A stretch of DNA of 64,000 bases from Moritella dasanensis ArB 0140. GTDB lineage: Bacteria > Pseudomonadota > Gammaproteobacteria > Enterobacterales > Moritellaceae. Numbering within the stretch: position 1 is the stretch's first letter; the number at the start of each line of letters is the position of its first letter. Under the pieces are notes generated by a model that was given only the letters and a program-made list of their open reading frames with translations, did no database searches and was not told where the DNA came from. Positions 9,458-18,452 of the stretch are shown in pieces. A program made the translations under genes and the position numbers. Location: NCBI RefSeq assembly GCF_000276805.1, contig NZ_AKXQ01000010.1, positions 122,502-186,501 of the forward strand, in the 5' to 3' direction.

Positions 9458-9586
9458 GTTATAAACCTTAAATTTGAGCTGGATATTTATATAATATCCA
9501 TTAAGGTTTTACTTTAGCATGACTTGAATGACAGATTTGTCGCATGAATCACGTGTGTTTTTTATGACGTGAGTGATGATGAGTTT

Positions 9587-9634
9587 TGTGAACTAAGGCA
9601 ATAATTATATTATATATTTACAGCTTAGTTCACA
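9587..9634. repeat. 11-bp inverted repeat, possible terminator or operator
   Basis: TGTGAACTAAG (9587-9597) and CTTAGTTCACA (9624-9634) are perfect inverse copies separated by 26 AT-rich bases. The site lies between the end of the peroxidase gene and the start of the crotonase gene, both on the minus strand. Neither strand gives a clean stem followed directly by a T run. Confidence 0.5.
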
Positions 9635-9685
9635 CCTTTTTTAGTCATTATTTCAGTCATGAATTCAGGTATAAGTCGTTAACGG

Positions 9686-11236
9686 TTATAAAGGACTGTC
9701 ATTAACATCCGTGGCAATCAGTACTTGGTCATCGGGATTATCTGTGGTGTCATTTGCTATCCACGGCGCAAGACACTCACGCTCTTCAATGCAAGGATCA
9801 GTCAAGCTATTGAGGAAAGCCACCAGCTGGTCAACTTCATCATTATTTAAGTTAATATTGGGTAATCGCGATGTGCCTTCTTGACGTTCATCGTCAAGTT
9901 TATCCAGTGCAAGTTCGCCGTTTTCTCGTACGTTAGGATACAAGTTGGTGCAGTTGGCGACATTATCAAATTGCGCTAATTGGCACCACTCATTATCATC
10001 CGCATAATCATCAATACTGCGAGTTGGGTTGTTATAATGACGCACCACTCTCTCGAGTGAATCAAATGTCCCCGCATGCCCGTAAGGTGCTGTAGCGGCA
10101 ATGTTTAATAAGCTTGGTGTACGGAAGTTATATCTGTCTTGCTCATCACCAGTAACTTGTTCTCGACCAAAATCATCATCGCTATTATTGCCATCACCTT
10201 TACCAACACCTATCTGTGGAAAGGCGACAATATTGTGGCGTTCGTCACTTAACAGCGGGCCGCTATGGCAAGCTGAACAGCCTGCACCACCCTCGTCAGG
10301 AGCATCAAAGAATAATAACGCACCTTGTTTTTGCTGTTCTGTTAATGCGCTCATATCGCCATCGAGATAATCCCGCCAAGGTGAGTTAATAAAGACCATC
10401 GAGCGTTCATATTCACCAATGGCCTCTGCGGTATTTTCGAATGTAAGCAGATCTTCGGCATCGACATTACTGTTGAACGCAGTTTCGAATTCACTTAACC
10501 ATTCATTTCGACTTAGATCGCCCGCCCCTTCATCATAATCGCCTAAACGTGCAGCAAGGTGATGACGAATAACATCATTGCTACTGCCATTTTCAAAATC
10601 AGTGGTTTTCATTTCTTCCGCTGACGTAACTGGAAACCTAGCTTGTGCGGTCACTAAGTTAGAACCAGCGTTACTGTCAGCGATACCAAAGCCACTATCT
10701 GGGGTACTAATGCCTGACGCGGCACCATTTTGATTATTTTCTTTGCCTAAGCTTTCTATACGAGAATCCCAAAATAAACTACTGTCCCATAACGCGACAT
10801 TAAATATGGTTGGGCTGTTACGTGGTATAACGGGGATACCACCACTATTTTCACGGCCTTGGCCAAGCACGTGTGGGTTGATTGCTTCGACACCAATAGG
10901 CAGGCTTAGCGCGTCTGCGCCACCCTGAGTTGGATGATGGCAACTGGCGCAAGCGGTATCAAAATTACCCCCGAGGCTTTGGCTAAAAAATAGTTTTTTA
11001 CCTAGGTTAGCAAGTGGAGAATCAATCGAGGGGATATCTCGGTTTGCAATCGCAGAGCGATCCAGGTTTTTTTGACTAATGACTGCTTGTAGGGAAATGT
11101 CGAATTCGGTTGGCTCAGTGCTATCGGCTGTAGCACCATTGGTGGCGGTATCTTCACTGGTATTACACCCTGATAACACCAAGGGTAGGGATAACATGAC
11201 AGCGAATACCAATGGCTGCTTTACTGTAAATATCAT
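9686..11236 (-). CDS. Di-haem cytochrome c peroxidase-family lipoprotein
   Basis: About 516 residues; a periplasmic, membrane-anchored member of the CcpA/MauG di-haem peroxidase family, which reduces hydrogen peroxide with electrons from small cytochromes or oxidises protein substrates. The signal peptide ends in the lipobox LSGC. Two haem-binding CxxCH motifs are present: CASCHH in the N-terminal half and CSACHSG in the C-terminal half. The second domain carries APYGHAGTFDSLERVVRHY, the usual distal-ligand region. ATG 11236 is chosen because GGAG lies 8-11 bases upstream; ATG 11248 has no site. The protein is longer than the typical 330-residue CcpA, with an acidic Asn/Asp-rich tail and insertions, as in a subset of marine homologues. 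Confidence 0.88.
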   Translation of the reverse strand: MIFTVKQPLVFAVMLSLPLVLSGCNTSEDTATNGATADSTEPTEFDISLQAVISQKNLDRSAIANRDIPSIDSPLANLGKKLFFSQSLGGNFDTACASCHHPTQGGADALSLPIGVEAINPHVLGQGRENSGGIPVIPRNSPTIFNVALWDSSLFWDSRIESLGKENNQNGAASGISTPDSGFGIADSNAGSNLVTAQARFPVTSAEEMKTTDFENGSSNDVIRHHLAARLGDYDEGAGDLSRNEWLSEFETAFNSNVDAEDLLTFENTAEAIGEYERSMVFINSPWRDYLDGDMSALTEQQKQGALLFFDAPDEGGAGCSACHSGPLLSDERHNIVAFPQIGVGKGDGNNSDDDFGREQVTGDEQDRYNFRTPSLLNIAATAPYGHAGTFDSLERVVRHYNNPTRSIDDYADDNEWCQLAQFDNVANCTNLYPNVRENGELALDKLDDERQEGTSRLPNINLNNDEVDQLVAFLNSLTDPCIEERECLAPWIANDTTDNPDDQVLIATDVNDSPL

Positions 11237-11398
11237 ATCAGACTCCATTCATTTATATTTTATTTGATTACATTCAGTTTAATGAAGGAGTATGGAAGAA
11301 CGATGCAATAAATAAGGAACAAATGTGCAAAGTGATACTAAGTTGAGACATTTATGCCATTTAAAGGTATAACTTAGAGATATCGGTAGGGAGACTCG

Positions 11399-12937
11399 AT
11401 GCGTATATTTCCTAAATTATTACTTATTCTATTATTAACCAGCGCCATGGTTTTATCACTTTTATATACCTTGATGCAGTGGAGCTTTGATCGCGGCATG
11501 CTGAATTATGTTAATCAGCGCGAGCTTCAAAGTATGCAGTTGTTATCTGATAATCTCGCCTCTTTTTATAAACAAAAAGGCCGTTGGGATGAATTGGTAA
11601 CATCGTCTCTGCAGCGACCTCCGCCACCAAGGAAAGGTGAGCGCCCGAATGAGCATAGACCTAATCAACAGAGACGAGAAGACAACAGAGGCAACGGACC
11701 TCGCGAATTTAGACATCGAGAGTTTGAGCGTCGGCCACCACCACCGAGGCGGCGAGGACAGCGAACTGAAGCAGACTATTGGCCTATGATATTAGCGTTA
11801 TCAGCCCAAGGTTTACATTACCCTGCGGGTATGACGGAACAAGTGAACAACTACCCACCAAAGCAACATGCGCTACGGATTAGTTTATTAGACAAAGATA
11901 AACTGAGCCTAATTGGGCGGTTTAAAGATAAATATAATACCAAATCGATCTTACTTAATGGCGAGATTGTCGGTTACATTGCCTTACCGCCGAGTAAGGC
12001 GTTAACCGATGAATTTGATATCGCGTTTGTGGCCGAGAACAACCAGAACATTGGGGTTATTATTGCCGGTGTGTTTGGACTGATTTTTATTATAACACTG
12101 CCGTTATCACGTCACTTTGTATTACCGATCACCAAACTAAAAAAAGCCGTCGTTAAGTTGAATAAAGGTGAGTTACAAACCCGATTAGCCGTTGTTGGCC
12201 GCGATGAGTTAGCGACATTGGCGCGAAACTTTAACGATCTTGCTGCGACATTAGAGCAAAACGAAGATTCAAGAAAACGTTGGCTTGCTGATATTTCTCA
12301 TGAGCTGAGAACACCCTTAGCGATAGTAAAAGGTGAAATCGAAGCGATGGAAGATGGCATTCGGCCGTTAAATAAAGCCGGATTATTGTCTTTATCAGAA
12401 GAGGTTGCGCATTTACAAAAATTGATTGACGATCTCAATGAACTGACGAATGCTGAAATCGGGGCGTTACGTTATCAAAAGCACGCGCTTGATTTGACTC
12501 AGCTAGTCTCTCAAAATGTAGAACGTCATCAAACCATATTAGATAAAAAAGGCTTGCTCGTTCATACTCAATTCACCAGTGCACCAGTTGTTGTATGGGC
12601 CGATGAAACACGTATTAATCAGCTTCTCGATAATCTGTTGTCAAACTGTCTTAAATATACCGATGCCCCAGGTAAGCTATTCGTTACGTTAACGAGAAAT
12701 AAACAAAGCGTCGATATTATTATTGAAGACAGTGCGCCAGCGGTACCAGATAGTGCGCTTGCTAAGTTATTCGAACATTTGTATCGGGTAGAAAGTTCTC
12801 GTAATCGTAAAACGGGTGGTTCAGGCTTGGGATTGGCGCTTTGTAAGAATATTGTTCATGCACACCAAGGGTCGATAAATGCGTTTGCATCACCGCAAGG
12901 TGGATTAGGTATACAAATTACATTACCCTTAAACTAA
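11399..12937 (+). CDS. baeS: BaeS-like sensor histidine kinase
   Basis: A 512-residue inner-membrane sensor kinase. TM1 is about residues 7-27, TM2 about 218-238, then a HAMP segment, the H-box ISHELRTPLA with His301, an N-box NLLSNCLKYT and a G2 box GSGLGLAL. The G1 box is the BaeS-like EDSAPAVPD. It is about 45 residues longer than E. coli BaeS, because the periplasmic loop contains a basic, proline-rich insert at residues 73-122 framed by two RPPPP motifs (73-77 and 112-116). It lies 45 bases upstream of its response regulator. In E. coli BaeSR answers envelope stress and drives RND pumps such as MdtABC. Confidence 0.85.
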   Translation: MRIFPKLLLILLLTSAMVLSLLYTLMQWSFDRGMLNYVNQRELQSMQLLSDNLASFYKQKGRWDELVTSSLQRPPPPRKGERPNEHRPNQQRREDNRGNGPREFRHREFERRPPPPRRRGQRTEADYWPMILALSAQGLHYPAGMTEQVNNYPPKQHALRISLLDKDKLSLIGRFKDKYNTKSILLNGEIVGYIALPPSKALTDEFDIAFVAENNQNIGVIIAGVFGLIFIITLPLSRHFVLPITKLKKAVVKLNKGELQTRLAVVGRDELATLARNFNDLAATLEQNEDSRKRWLADISHELRTPLAIVKGEIEAMEDGIRPLNKAGLLSLSEEVAHLQKLIDDLNELTNAEIGALRYQKHALDLTQLVSQNVERHQTILDKKGLLVHTQFTSAPVVVWADETRINQLLDNLLSNCLKYTDAPGKLFVTLTRNKQSVDIIIEDSAPAVPDSALAKLFEHLYRVESSRNRKTGGSGLGLALCKNIVHAHQGSINAFASPQGGLGIQITLPLN

Positions 12938-12982
12938 CCTGAAAGTAGGAAACGTCCCATTAATACCGATAAGTGAGGGAAC

Positions 12983-13717
12983 ATGTCAAAGGTATTGATC
13001 GTTGAAGATGAAGTCAAAATTGCTCAGTTGTTAACGGATTACTTGGTGCAATCGGATTTAGAAACCGTGATGGTACATGATGGCAATGATGTTGTTGAAC
13101 TTGTTTATCAACACAATGTTGAGCTTGCCCGTGAACACGCTTTTGATATTATTTTGTTAGACCTCATGTTGCCCGGTAAAGACGGTGTCACGCTGTGCCG
13201 GGAAATTCGTCAGTTTTCTGCTGTGCCAATTATTATGGTGACAGCGAAGGTCGATGAGATAGATCGGTTGATTGGTTTAGAATTGGGTGCTGATGACTAT
13301 ATTTGTAAACCGTTTTCACCCCGAGAAGTGGTTGCAAGGGTAAAAGCGGTATTACGACGCACGCAATCTCCGGTATCGATACAAGCGTTAAATATTGCCG
13401 CGAGTGAAGCGAATACTACAAGCTCAACGCCCAAGGTCATCGAATTAGATCCCGATAAATACCAAGCGCATGTCTTTGGCTGTCCGGTCGAGTTGACGGC
13501 GATTGAGTTTAATCTATTACAAATATTAGCCAAGCACCCGGGGCGAATATTTTCTCGTTCACAATTAATAGGGCAGGTATATCAAGACCATCGTGTCGTC
13601 AGTGAGCGTACTATCGACAGCCACGTGAAGAAACTGCGGAAGAAGTTAAATGGGATTAAACCCGATATGGACCTGGTGCAGTCGGTATACAGTGTGGGTT
13701 ATAAATTAGCGCTATAA
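12983..13717 (+). CDS. baeR: BaeR-like OmpR-family response regulator
   Basis: A 244-residue DNA-binding response regulator. The receiver domain has the phospho-acceptor Asp60 in ILLDLMLPGKDG, the conserved Thr86 in MVTAK and Lys108 in YICKPFSPRE. The winged-helix output domain (about 145-244) contains RTIDSHVKKLRKKL. The stretch REIRQFSAVPIIMVTAKVDE closely resembles E. coli BaeR. There is a loop of about six extra residues around 41-50 before the Asp strand. It is co-transcribed with the kinase upstream. Confidence 0.87.
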   Translation: MSKVLIVEDEVKIAQLLTDYLVQSDLETVMVHDGNDVVELVYQHNVELAREHAFDIILLDLMLPGKDGVTLCREIRQFSAVPIIMVTAKVDEIDRLIGLELGADDYICKPFSPREVVARVKAVLRRTQSPVSIQALNIAASEANTTSSTPKVIELDPDKYQAHVFGCPVELTAIEFNLLQILAKHPGRIFSRSQLIGQVYQDHRVVSERTIDSHVKKLRKKLNGIKPDMDLVQSVYSVGYKLAL

Positions 13718-13826
13718 TGCATTAATTGACCTTTTGTACTTCACTTATACTAATAACCGAACTAAAGTTTAGCAAGATTATGCCTTTTTATTGTATTTAT
13801 TGCAGCTGTATTAGGGGGTGAATAAT

Positions 13827-14384
13827 ATGTTAAGACACTATTACATCGCAGATGACCTTGACGAACTTGTTATTGTTGAAAGGGAACTTGAAGACGAAGG
13901 GTTTACCGAACCGCAAATCCATGTATTAAGCTTAGATAATGCCAGTATTTCGGAACATAAATTGAATAACGTCGACCCTTTATTTAAACAAGATGTTATT
14001 AGAGGAACGGGTATCGGTGCTGGTATCGGTAGTTTATTGGCGTTAGCAGCACTCATTATTCCCTATATGGCGGGTTGGCATTATGGCCCTATCGGTTGGG
14101 AAACATTTATTATTATAGCCCTGTGCTGTTTCATCTTTTGTACTTGGGAAGGTGGTTTTTTAGGTTTCAAAAAGCCGAATACGCGTTTTTGTCGATTTCA
14201 AACGTTACTCAAGAAAGGCAAGCATATTTTGTTTGTCGATGTTGACCCAGTGCAAGAACATAATTTTAGAGAGATAATGAAAACCCATCCACGTGTTAAA
14301 GCCGCAGGTTGTGGTGCAGCGACACCGCACTGGGTTGTTAGCTGTCAAGATACTTTAGAAAATGTTAAAAAACGTGTATTTTAA
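13827..14384 (+). CDS. Small membrane protein of unknown function
   Basis: A protein of about 185 residues with two hydrophobic segments (about 55-76, glycine-rich GTGIGAGIG start, and about 88-110) between soluble N- and C-terminal parts. The soluble parts alternate charged strands and helices, as in a ferredoxin-like fold split by a membrane hairpin. ATG 13827 follows AGGGGG (13813-13818) by 8 bases, better than GTG 13818, which overlaps that site. I recognise a general resemblance to proteobacterial proteins annotated as hypothetical or magnesium-transporter-like, without a defined function. It follows baeR by about 110 bases on the same strand. Confidence 0.75.
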   Translation: MLRHYYIADDLDELVIVERELEDEGFTEPQIHVLSLDNASISEHKLNNVDPLFKQDVIRGTGIGAGIGSLLALAALIIPYMAGWHYGPIGWETFIIIALCCFIFCTWEGGFLGFKKPNTRFCRFQTLLKKGKHILFVDVDPVQEHNFREIMKTHPRVKAAGCGAATPHWVVSCQDTLENVKKRVF

Positions 14385-14401
14385 CAGTGTTAACGCTCTG
14401 A

Positions 14402-14417
14402 ATTAACCCATTGTTAA
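14402..14417 (+). promoter_or_regulatory. Candidate ArcA box upstream of grcA
   Basis: ATTAA (14402) and GTTAA (14413) are direct repeats spaced 11 bases, start to start, the spacing ArcA prefers; a further GTTAA is at 14389. E. coli grcA is oxygen-regulated by ArcA and FNR. I found no convincing FNR site. Confidence 0.35.
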
Positions 14418-14491
14418 CCTAATAAGTACAAAAATTCAAACTACTCATAAAGTGTTATCTTTTTATCGGTTATCCCTTGTATTATTAAGGT

Positions 14492-14528
14492 TTCTTGTTG
14501 TATGGTGAGCTTAACCATACAACAAGAA
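14492..14528 (+). promoter_or_regulatory. Perfect 15-bp hairpin overlapping the grcA ribosome binding site
   Basis: TTCTTGTTGTATGGT (14492-14506) and ACCATACAACAAGAA (14514-14528) are perfect complements around a 7-base loop. The 3' arm includes most of the Shine-Dalgarno AGAAGG (14525-14530), which lies 7 bases before the grcA ATG. In the mRNA the stem would hide the ribosome binding site. It could act as a translational switch such as an RNA thermosensor, or in DNA as a dimeric operator. Confidence 0.7.
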
Positions 14529-14537
14529 GGTAAGACA

Positions 14538-14924
14538 ATGAGTAAATTAAAAGGTATTCAAATCACTAAAGCTGACGATCAGCGTCTAAATAATTCAATT
14601 TGGCTCATTGATGAAAGTGCAGAACAAGCTAGATGTATTGGTACTGTGGATGATTTCATTGCGCAAGATGCAGTGGTTAGCTTATCTGAGCTAGGCAACT
14701 TTGAATCGCGTGATGTTGCAATTGAAGAACCTGCTAAAATTGAAGGTGGTCAACACCTAAACGTGAACGTATTAACACGTGAAACGCTTGAAGATGCAAT
14801 TAAAAACCCAAGTGCTTACCCACAGTTAACAATCCGTGTATCGGGTTATGCTGTGCGTTTTAACTCATTAACATCTGAGCAGCAACAAGACGTTATCAGC
14901 CGTACATTCTCTAAAACAATGTAA
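14538..14924 (+). CDS. grcA: Autonomous glycyl radical cofactor GrcA
   Basis: A 128-residue spare-part protein that replaces the damaged C-terminus of pyruvate formate-lyase after oxygen exposure. The C-terminal glycyl radical segment [17 protein letters not shown] has the radical Gly103. The preceding [10 protein letters not shown] and RETLEDAI stretches match E. coli YfiD/GrcA closely, and the length is one residue more than that protein. ATG 14538 is chosen over the upstream ATG 14502 because AGAAGG lies 7 bases before it and because the family starts here. The leader contains a strong hairpin over that site and ArcA-like repeats further up. Confidence 0.96.
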   Translation: MSKLKGIQITKADDQRLNNSIWLIDESAEQARCIGTVDDFIAQDAVVSLSELGNFESRDVAIEEPAKIEGGQHLNVNVLTRETLEDAIKNPSAYPQLTIRVSGYAVRFNSLTSEQQQDVISRTFSKTM

Positions 14925-14982
14925 TGCTATTTCGTGACGTGGTTTCAAGATCCGTTTAACGGTATGACTTAATTACGTCCCT

Positions 14983-15014
14983 AAAGCCTCTGTTTTTTAC
15001 TGGGGCTTTTTTAT
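14983..15014 (+). terminator. Rho-independent terminator after grcA
   Basis: AAAGCCTC (14983-14990) pairs with GGGGCTTT (15002-15009, one G-T pair) and is followed by a T-rich tail. Confidence 0.88.
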
Positions 15015-15174
15015 TTTTAACCTTTCTATTTATTCAGCCTTTTATTTAACTCTTTATTCAACACCTGTCACTCTTTCCTTATTTATCTAATTCAATTGTG
15101 ATTAATCATTTCCCATCGTCTGGTTTTTACTTTATATCTAGTGCTATCTAATTTAGACAAAAGGGAAAGGCACG

Positions 15175-15597
15175 ATGGATGGAATAGCCATTTTATATCC
15201 ACTACTTGGACATATGCTGTTAGTTATATCACTGTATATTCTGTTGATAATGCGTAAGTCAAAAGCGATTAAAGCCAAGGCAGTCGATTTTAATAAAACC
15301 GCGTTAAACAACAAAGCTTGGCCGGAAGATGTGGTGCAAGTATCTAATAACTTAGATAATCAGTTTGAATCTCCGTTGGTATTTTATGGATTGTGTATCA
15401 TTACAGTACTGGTGGGCGCCGTGAATGGTTTTGCTATTGGATTGTCAGTTGCATATGTGGTGTTCAGATATATCCATGCTTATGTGCATGTCGGTACTAA
15501 CTATATTCCATATCGTTTACGTGCGTTTGCGCTGTCTTTAGTGGCAATGTTACTGCTGTTAATTCAAACCTCGGTACATATCATGATGAATATCTAG
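15175..15597 (+). CDS. MAPEG-family membrane protein
   Basis: A 140-residue protein with four predicted transmembrane helices. The FESPLVFYGLC segment and the HAYVHVGTNYIPYR segment are hallmarks of bacterial MAPEG proteins, relatives of membrane glutathione transferases and eicosanoid-metabolising enzymes. Many bacterial members have no proven activity. AAAGG precedes the ATG at 15175. It is transcribed alone after the grcA terminator. Confidence 0.85.
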   Translation: MDGIAILYPLLGHMLLVISLYILLIMRKSKAIKAKAVDFNKTALNNKAWPEDVVQVSNNLDNQFESPLVFYGLCIITVLVGAVNGFAIGLSVAYVVFRYIHAYVHVGTNYIPYRLRAFALSLVAMLLLLIQTSVHIMMNI

Positions 15598-15689
15598 TCA
15601 TCGATTTTATTATGGCGGGATCGCATTAATGTTTATACACTTTACCTAGTTCATCTTAACAATGTCTTGTTTGTAGAGTGTTATTACGC

Positions 15690-16673
15690 ATGAAGGTCAT
15701 TATCGCCTGTATCTGTTTATCAAGTTCTTTCGCTGCCTTATCAGAAGAGATAACGGCAGAAGGCATACCCCCGACAGGAGAAGTCGTCTCGGTAGAAGAA
15801 ATCGTCTCGGTAGAAGAAATCGTCTCGGAAAAAGAAAATGTCCCCACGGTTGACGTGCTACAAAGCCAGCTTAATACCATGATGCAAGATACAGCTGCTT
15901 GGGTTGATGATATCGGTAGTGATGACAGTAACGGGAACAAGAATAAGGGTTCGGCGAATGGCTATTTACAATTATCTTGGTTACCGCGAACCGCAGATTT
16001 AGGCGATGTGGATGTTAATTTTAAAGTGTCTTTGCATTTACCAAAGTGGGATGAAAGGTTTGCTTTGGTTATTGATAATAATGATGAAGATGAACTCTTA
16101 TTAGATTATGAATCAAAGGATATTGATAACGAGCAAGAGGGGATCAATTTTGCATTTCAATATATTAAGCGGTTTGGTCAAGACAGGCAGGTTAAAAATA
16201 GAGTTGGCTTTAGTCGAAGTCAGGTATACCTAAGAAGTGAAATACAGTTTAATTGGCAGGTGCAGCATGTTGATTTTAGTTTACAGCCTCGTTTAACTTA
16301 TTTTCTAGAAGACGGCTGGGAACCAAGTATCAAAACGGCTGCTGCTTATCCGCTGGAAAGCAGTTCTTTGTCTTTATCCGCCAGTTGGCAACAGTTGCAG
16401 ACAGAAGCAAACACCAGGCGTAAGATAGGTTTTTATCACATCAAGCCTACCGGTAAAAATCAGCTACTTGTCAGTGGTGTTCAATACAGTAAAAGCAATG
16501 ATGCAGAAGATATTCCCAATGAAAATTACTTCATTTCGATCCGTTATCGAAACCTTATGTATAAGTCCTGGATGTACTATGAAGTAGAACCATTTGCTGA
16601 ATTTAATCAAGCTAATGACTTTAACACTGAGGTTGGTATTATCTTTAGCTTAATCAGTTATTATGGCCATTAA
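15690..16673 (+). CDS. Exported protein, probable outer-membrane beta-barrel
   Basis: A protein of about 327 residues with a signal peptide (MKVIIACICLSSSFAALS) and, from about residue 90 on, alternating amphipathic strands rich in aromatic residues. It ends in a strand-like GIIFSLISYYGH. This pattern suggests a beta-barrel, but the family is not one I can name. Just after the signal peptide lies a VSVEEI repeat encoded by 18-bp tandem units. ATG 15690 gives a proper signal peptide; GTG 15678 would add four residues before it. Confidence 0.65.
   Translation: MKVIIACICLSSSFAALSEEITAEGIPPTGEVVSVEEIVSVEEIVSEKENVPTVDVLQSQLNTMMQDTAAWVDDIGSDDSNGNKNKGSANGYLQLSWLPRTADLGDVDVNFKVSLHLPKWDERFALVIDNNDEDELLLDYESKDIDNEQEGINFAFQYIKRFGQDRQVKNRVGFSRSQVYLRSEIQFNWQVQHVDFSLQPRLTYFLEDGWEPSIKTAAAYPLESSSLSLSASWQQLQTEANTRRKIGFYHIKPTGKNQLLVSGVQYSKSNDAEDIPNENYFISIRYRNLMYKSWMYYEVEPFAEFNQANDFNTEVGIIFSLISYYGH
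15785..15838 (+). repeat. 18-bp in-frame tandem repeat (three copies)
   Basis: Two identical units (15785-15802, 15803-15820) and a third with four changes (15821-15838) encode VSVEEI-type hexapeptides near the mature N-terminus. Because the unit is a multiple of three, copy-number change would keep the frame. Confidence 0.85.
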
Positions 16674-16685
16674 TCATAATGCCGG

Positions 16686-17033
16686 CTATTGCGGACAGTC
16701 ATAAGCTTGAGCAAAAAAGGTCACCGATGTATTAAAGCTCAAGTTGTATTGAATGTGGATCGCGTTAGCGCCCATTGCGTTGGCTTGGTTTTTTAAATCA
16801 TGAATACTGCCAAGCGTGAGGTCTGTGTTGGAAATAAATAAATAGTTGTACCAAGTGCCTTCAGAGCCGACTAACTCATTGACGAATGTACATTGTGCAA
16901 TATGTTCGTATCTATCATAAATTTTAATGACGTTGGTTGTGTCATCGAGTGGCTGGATATCGAATAGGCTACAAGAAGTAAGTGTTAAAGCAGTAATAAA
17001 GATGAATAAAATTTTGAAATGATTGAATATCAT
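16686..17033 (-). CDS. DUF4156-type lipoprotein
   Basis: A 115-residue lipoprotein with signal peptide and lipobox LTSC (Cys21). The mature part has paired cysteines and the pattern C-x-FVNELVGSEGTW followed by DLKNQANAMGANAIHI, which is characteristic of DUF4156 lipoproteins and RcsF-like small lipoproteins. Its function is unknown. It is convergent with the upstream barrel-protein gene, 12 bases away. Confidence 0.78.
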   Translation of the reverse strand: MIFNHFKILFIFITALTLTSCSLFDIQPLDDTTNVIKIYDRYEHIAQCTFVNELVGSEGTWYNYLFISNTDLTLGSIHDLKNQANAMGANAIHIQYNLSFNTSVTFFAQAYDCPQ

Positions 17034-17108
17034 GTTGTCTGGCCGCTGTTTTGTGATTTTAATAATTAAGTTATTTTTTACTTTAATTATTAAAGTGTAC
17101 AGCGCTTT

Positions 17109-17140
17109 AAAAATAGCCGCAATTACTGCGGCTATTTTAT
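17109..17140. terminator. Terminator for the glycerophosphodiester operon
   Basis: AAAATAGCCGC and GCGGCTATTTT form a perfect 11-bp stem with a 7-base loop. On the minus strand it lies 17 bases past the MFS stop and ends in TTTTT. It is also T-rich on the plus strand, so it may work both ways. Confidence 0.9.
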
Positions 17141-17156
17141 TTTTAGAGGCAAAATA

Positions 17157-18452
17157 TTAAGCTAGTGTTGCGTCATCCGCAGAGATATCGCCATCACCTT
17201 GTTTGCGTTTTAATAACAGCAGACAAATTGCAGTGAACATACCAAATGCAGACACACTTAGTCCAATACCAAAGATCATTTGATAAGCTTCAATCGCAGG
17301 GTAAGTATCAATGATCCAACCGTTTAATGCGTAAGCCCAGAACACTGACGCATAAGCTGCAAATGAACCAACACTCATCGCCGCGCCACTGAATTCTTTT
17401 GGCACGCCAGCTTCAGCAATCGGCGCTAAGATAATGCCTTTTGCTAGGAAGATACTGAACGAGAAACACATTAATAAAATCATGTTCATCACTAACATTT
17501 CAGCTGATTTCGGTAGCATAATGGTAATGCCTAAACAGATAACGGTAAGAGCAAGTGCACACAACATCATTTTAATCGATGACTTGAATACAAAGTCAGC
17601 AATTGAGCCAGCAACAAGACCTGCAACAACACCCATCGCACCGGTATTAATGATACCGAAGATAGCCGCTTCTGCAGTAGTTAAACCAAATACCGCTTGC
17701 AGGTATGGCACCGTGTAGATAAGCGTAATGTAAGTCCAGTAAACAGTCAGAGAGGTAAGCGCCGCTAACCATACTGTCGGCATTTTCAATACGTAGAATA
17801 AACCTTGTAATGCCGCTTTGTTTTTACTTTCGCCCGCTTTAACTTCTAGTTGATTGTCTGGTACGAATTTCCATACACAGAAGATCATTGGTAGGATAAG
17901 CAGGGTATAGAATACGATCGCACCTTGGAAAACCAAGATTGAACCACTCACTAGCGCCATGATACCAACGATAATCGCGTTCATGCTCATCTCTGTTGCA
18001 CGACGGATTGATTCTAATAAACCAAACGCCATGCCTTTGTTGTTATCGCCTGACATTAAGTTCACGCCGTTAACAACTGCTGGCCAGAAGATAGCGTCGA
18101 TTAGACCCCAAAGACCGGCTATCACGATTAACACACTAAACTGTGGTTGGAAAATGATAATGACCATCATGCTCAAGAATCGGATGAACATACTGGTCAT
18201 CAAAATAGAGCGCACAGAGAAACGGTTATTTACCCAACCAGCTGGAATATAGAAGAACATCGCAGAACCGATTAAGGTAAATAATACACCCATCTGTGTA
18301 TTGTCGATGCTTAATACTTCTAGCAGTAAGTTATAAAACGTACCTTTAAATGCTTCAAAAGCAGAGTAGATGATTTGTCCTGATAGCACGACAGACAAGA
18401 AACCGTAAAAACGGCTTTTTGAGTCGAAACCAATTTTGCTTAATAAGCTCAT
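17157..18452 (-). CDS. MFS transporter, probable glycerophosphodiester or organophosphate carrier
   Basis: A 431-residue inner-membrane carrier with 12 predicted helices of the major facilitator superfamily, a central hydrophilic loop near residues 195-215 and a charged tail. Substrate is not given by its motifs. Its start overlaps the stop of the phosphodiesterase gene as TAATG, so the two are translationally coupled. This suggests import of glycerophosphodiesters or glycerol 3-phosphate. Glp-like half-sites upstream of the operon support the same idea. Confidence 0.8.
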   Translation of the reverse strand: MSLLSKIGFDSKSRFYGFLSVVLSGQIIYSAFEAFKGTFYNLLLEVLSIDNTQMGVLFTLIGSAMFFYIPAGWVNNRFSVRSILMTSMFIRFLSMMVIIIFQPQFSVLIVIAGLWGLIDAIFWPAVVNGVNLMSGDNNKGMAFGLLESIRRATEMSMNAIIVGIMALVSGSILVFQGAIVFYTLLILPMIFCVWKFVPDNQLEVKAGESKNKAALQGLFYVLKMPTVWLAALTSLTVYWTYITLIYTVPYLQAVFGLTTAEAAIFGIINTGAMGVVAGLVAGSIADFVFKSSIKMMLCALALTVICLGITIMLPKSAEMLVMNMILLMCFSFSIFLAKGIILAPIAEAGVPKEFSGAAMSVGSFAAYASVFWAYALNGWIIDTYPAIEAYQMIFGIGLSVSAFGMFTAICLLLLKRKQGDGDISADDATLA

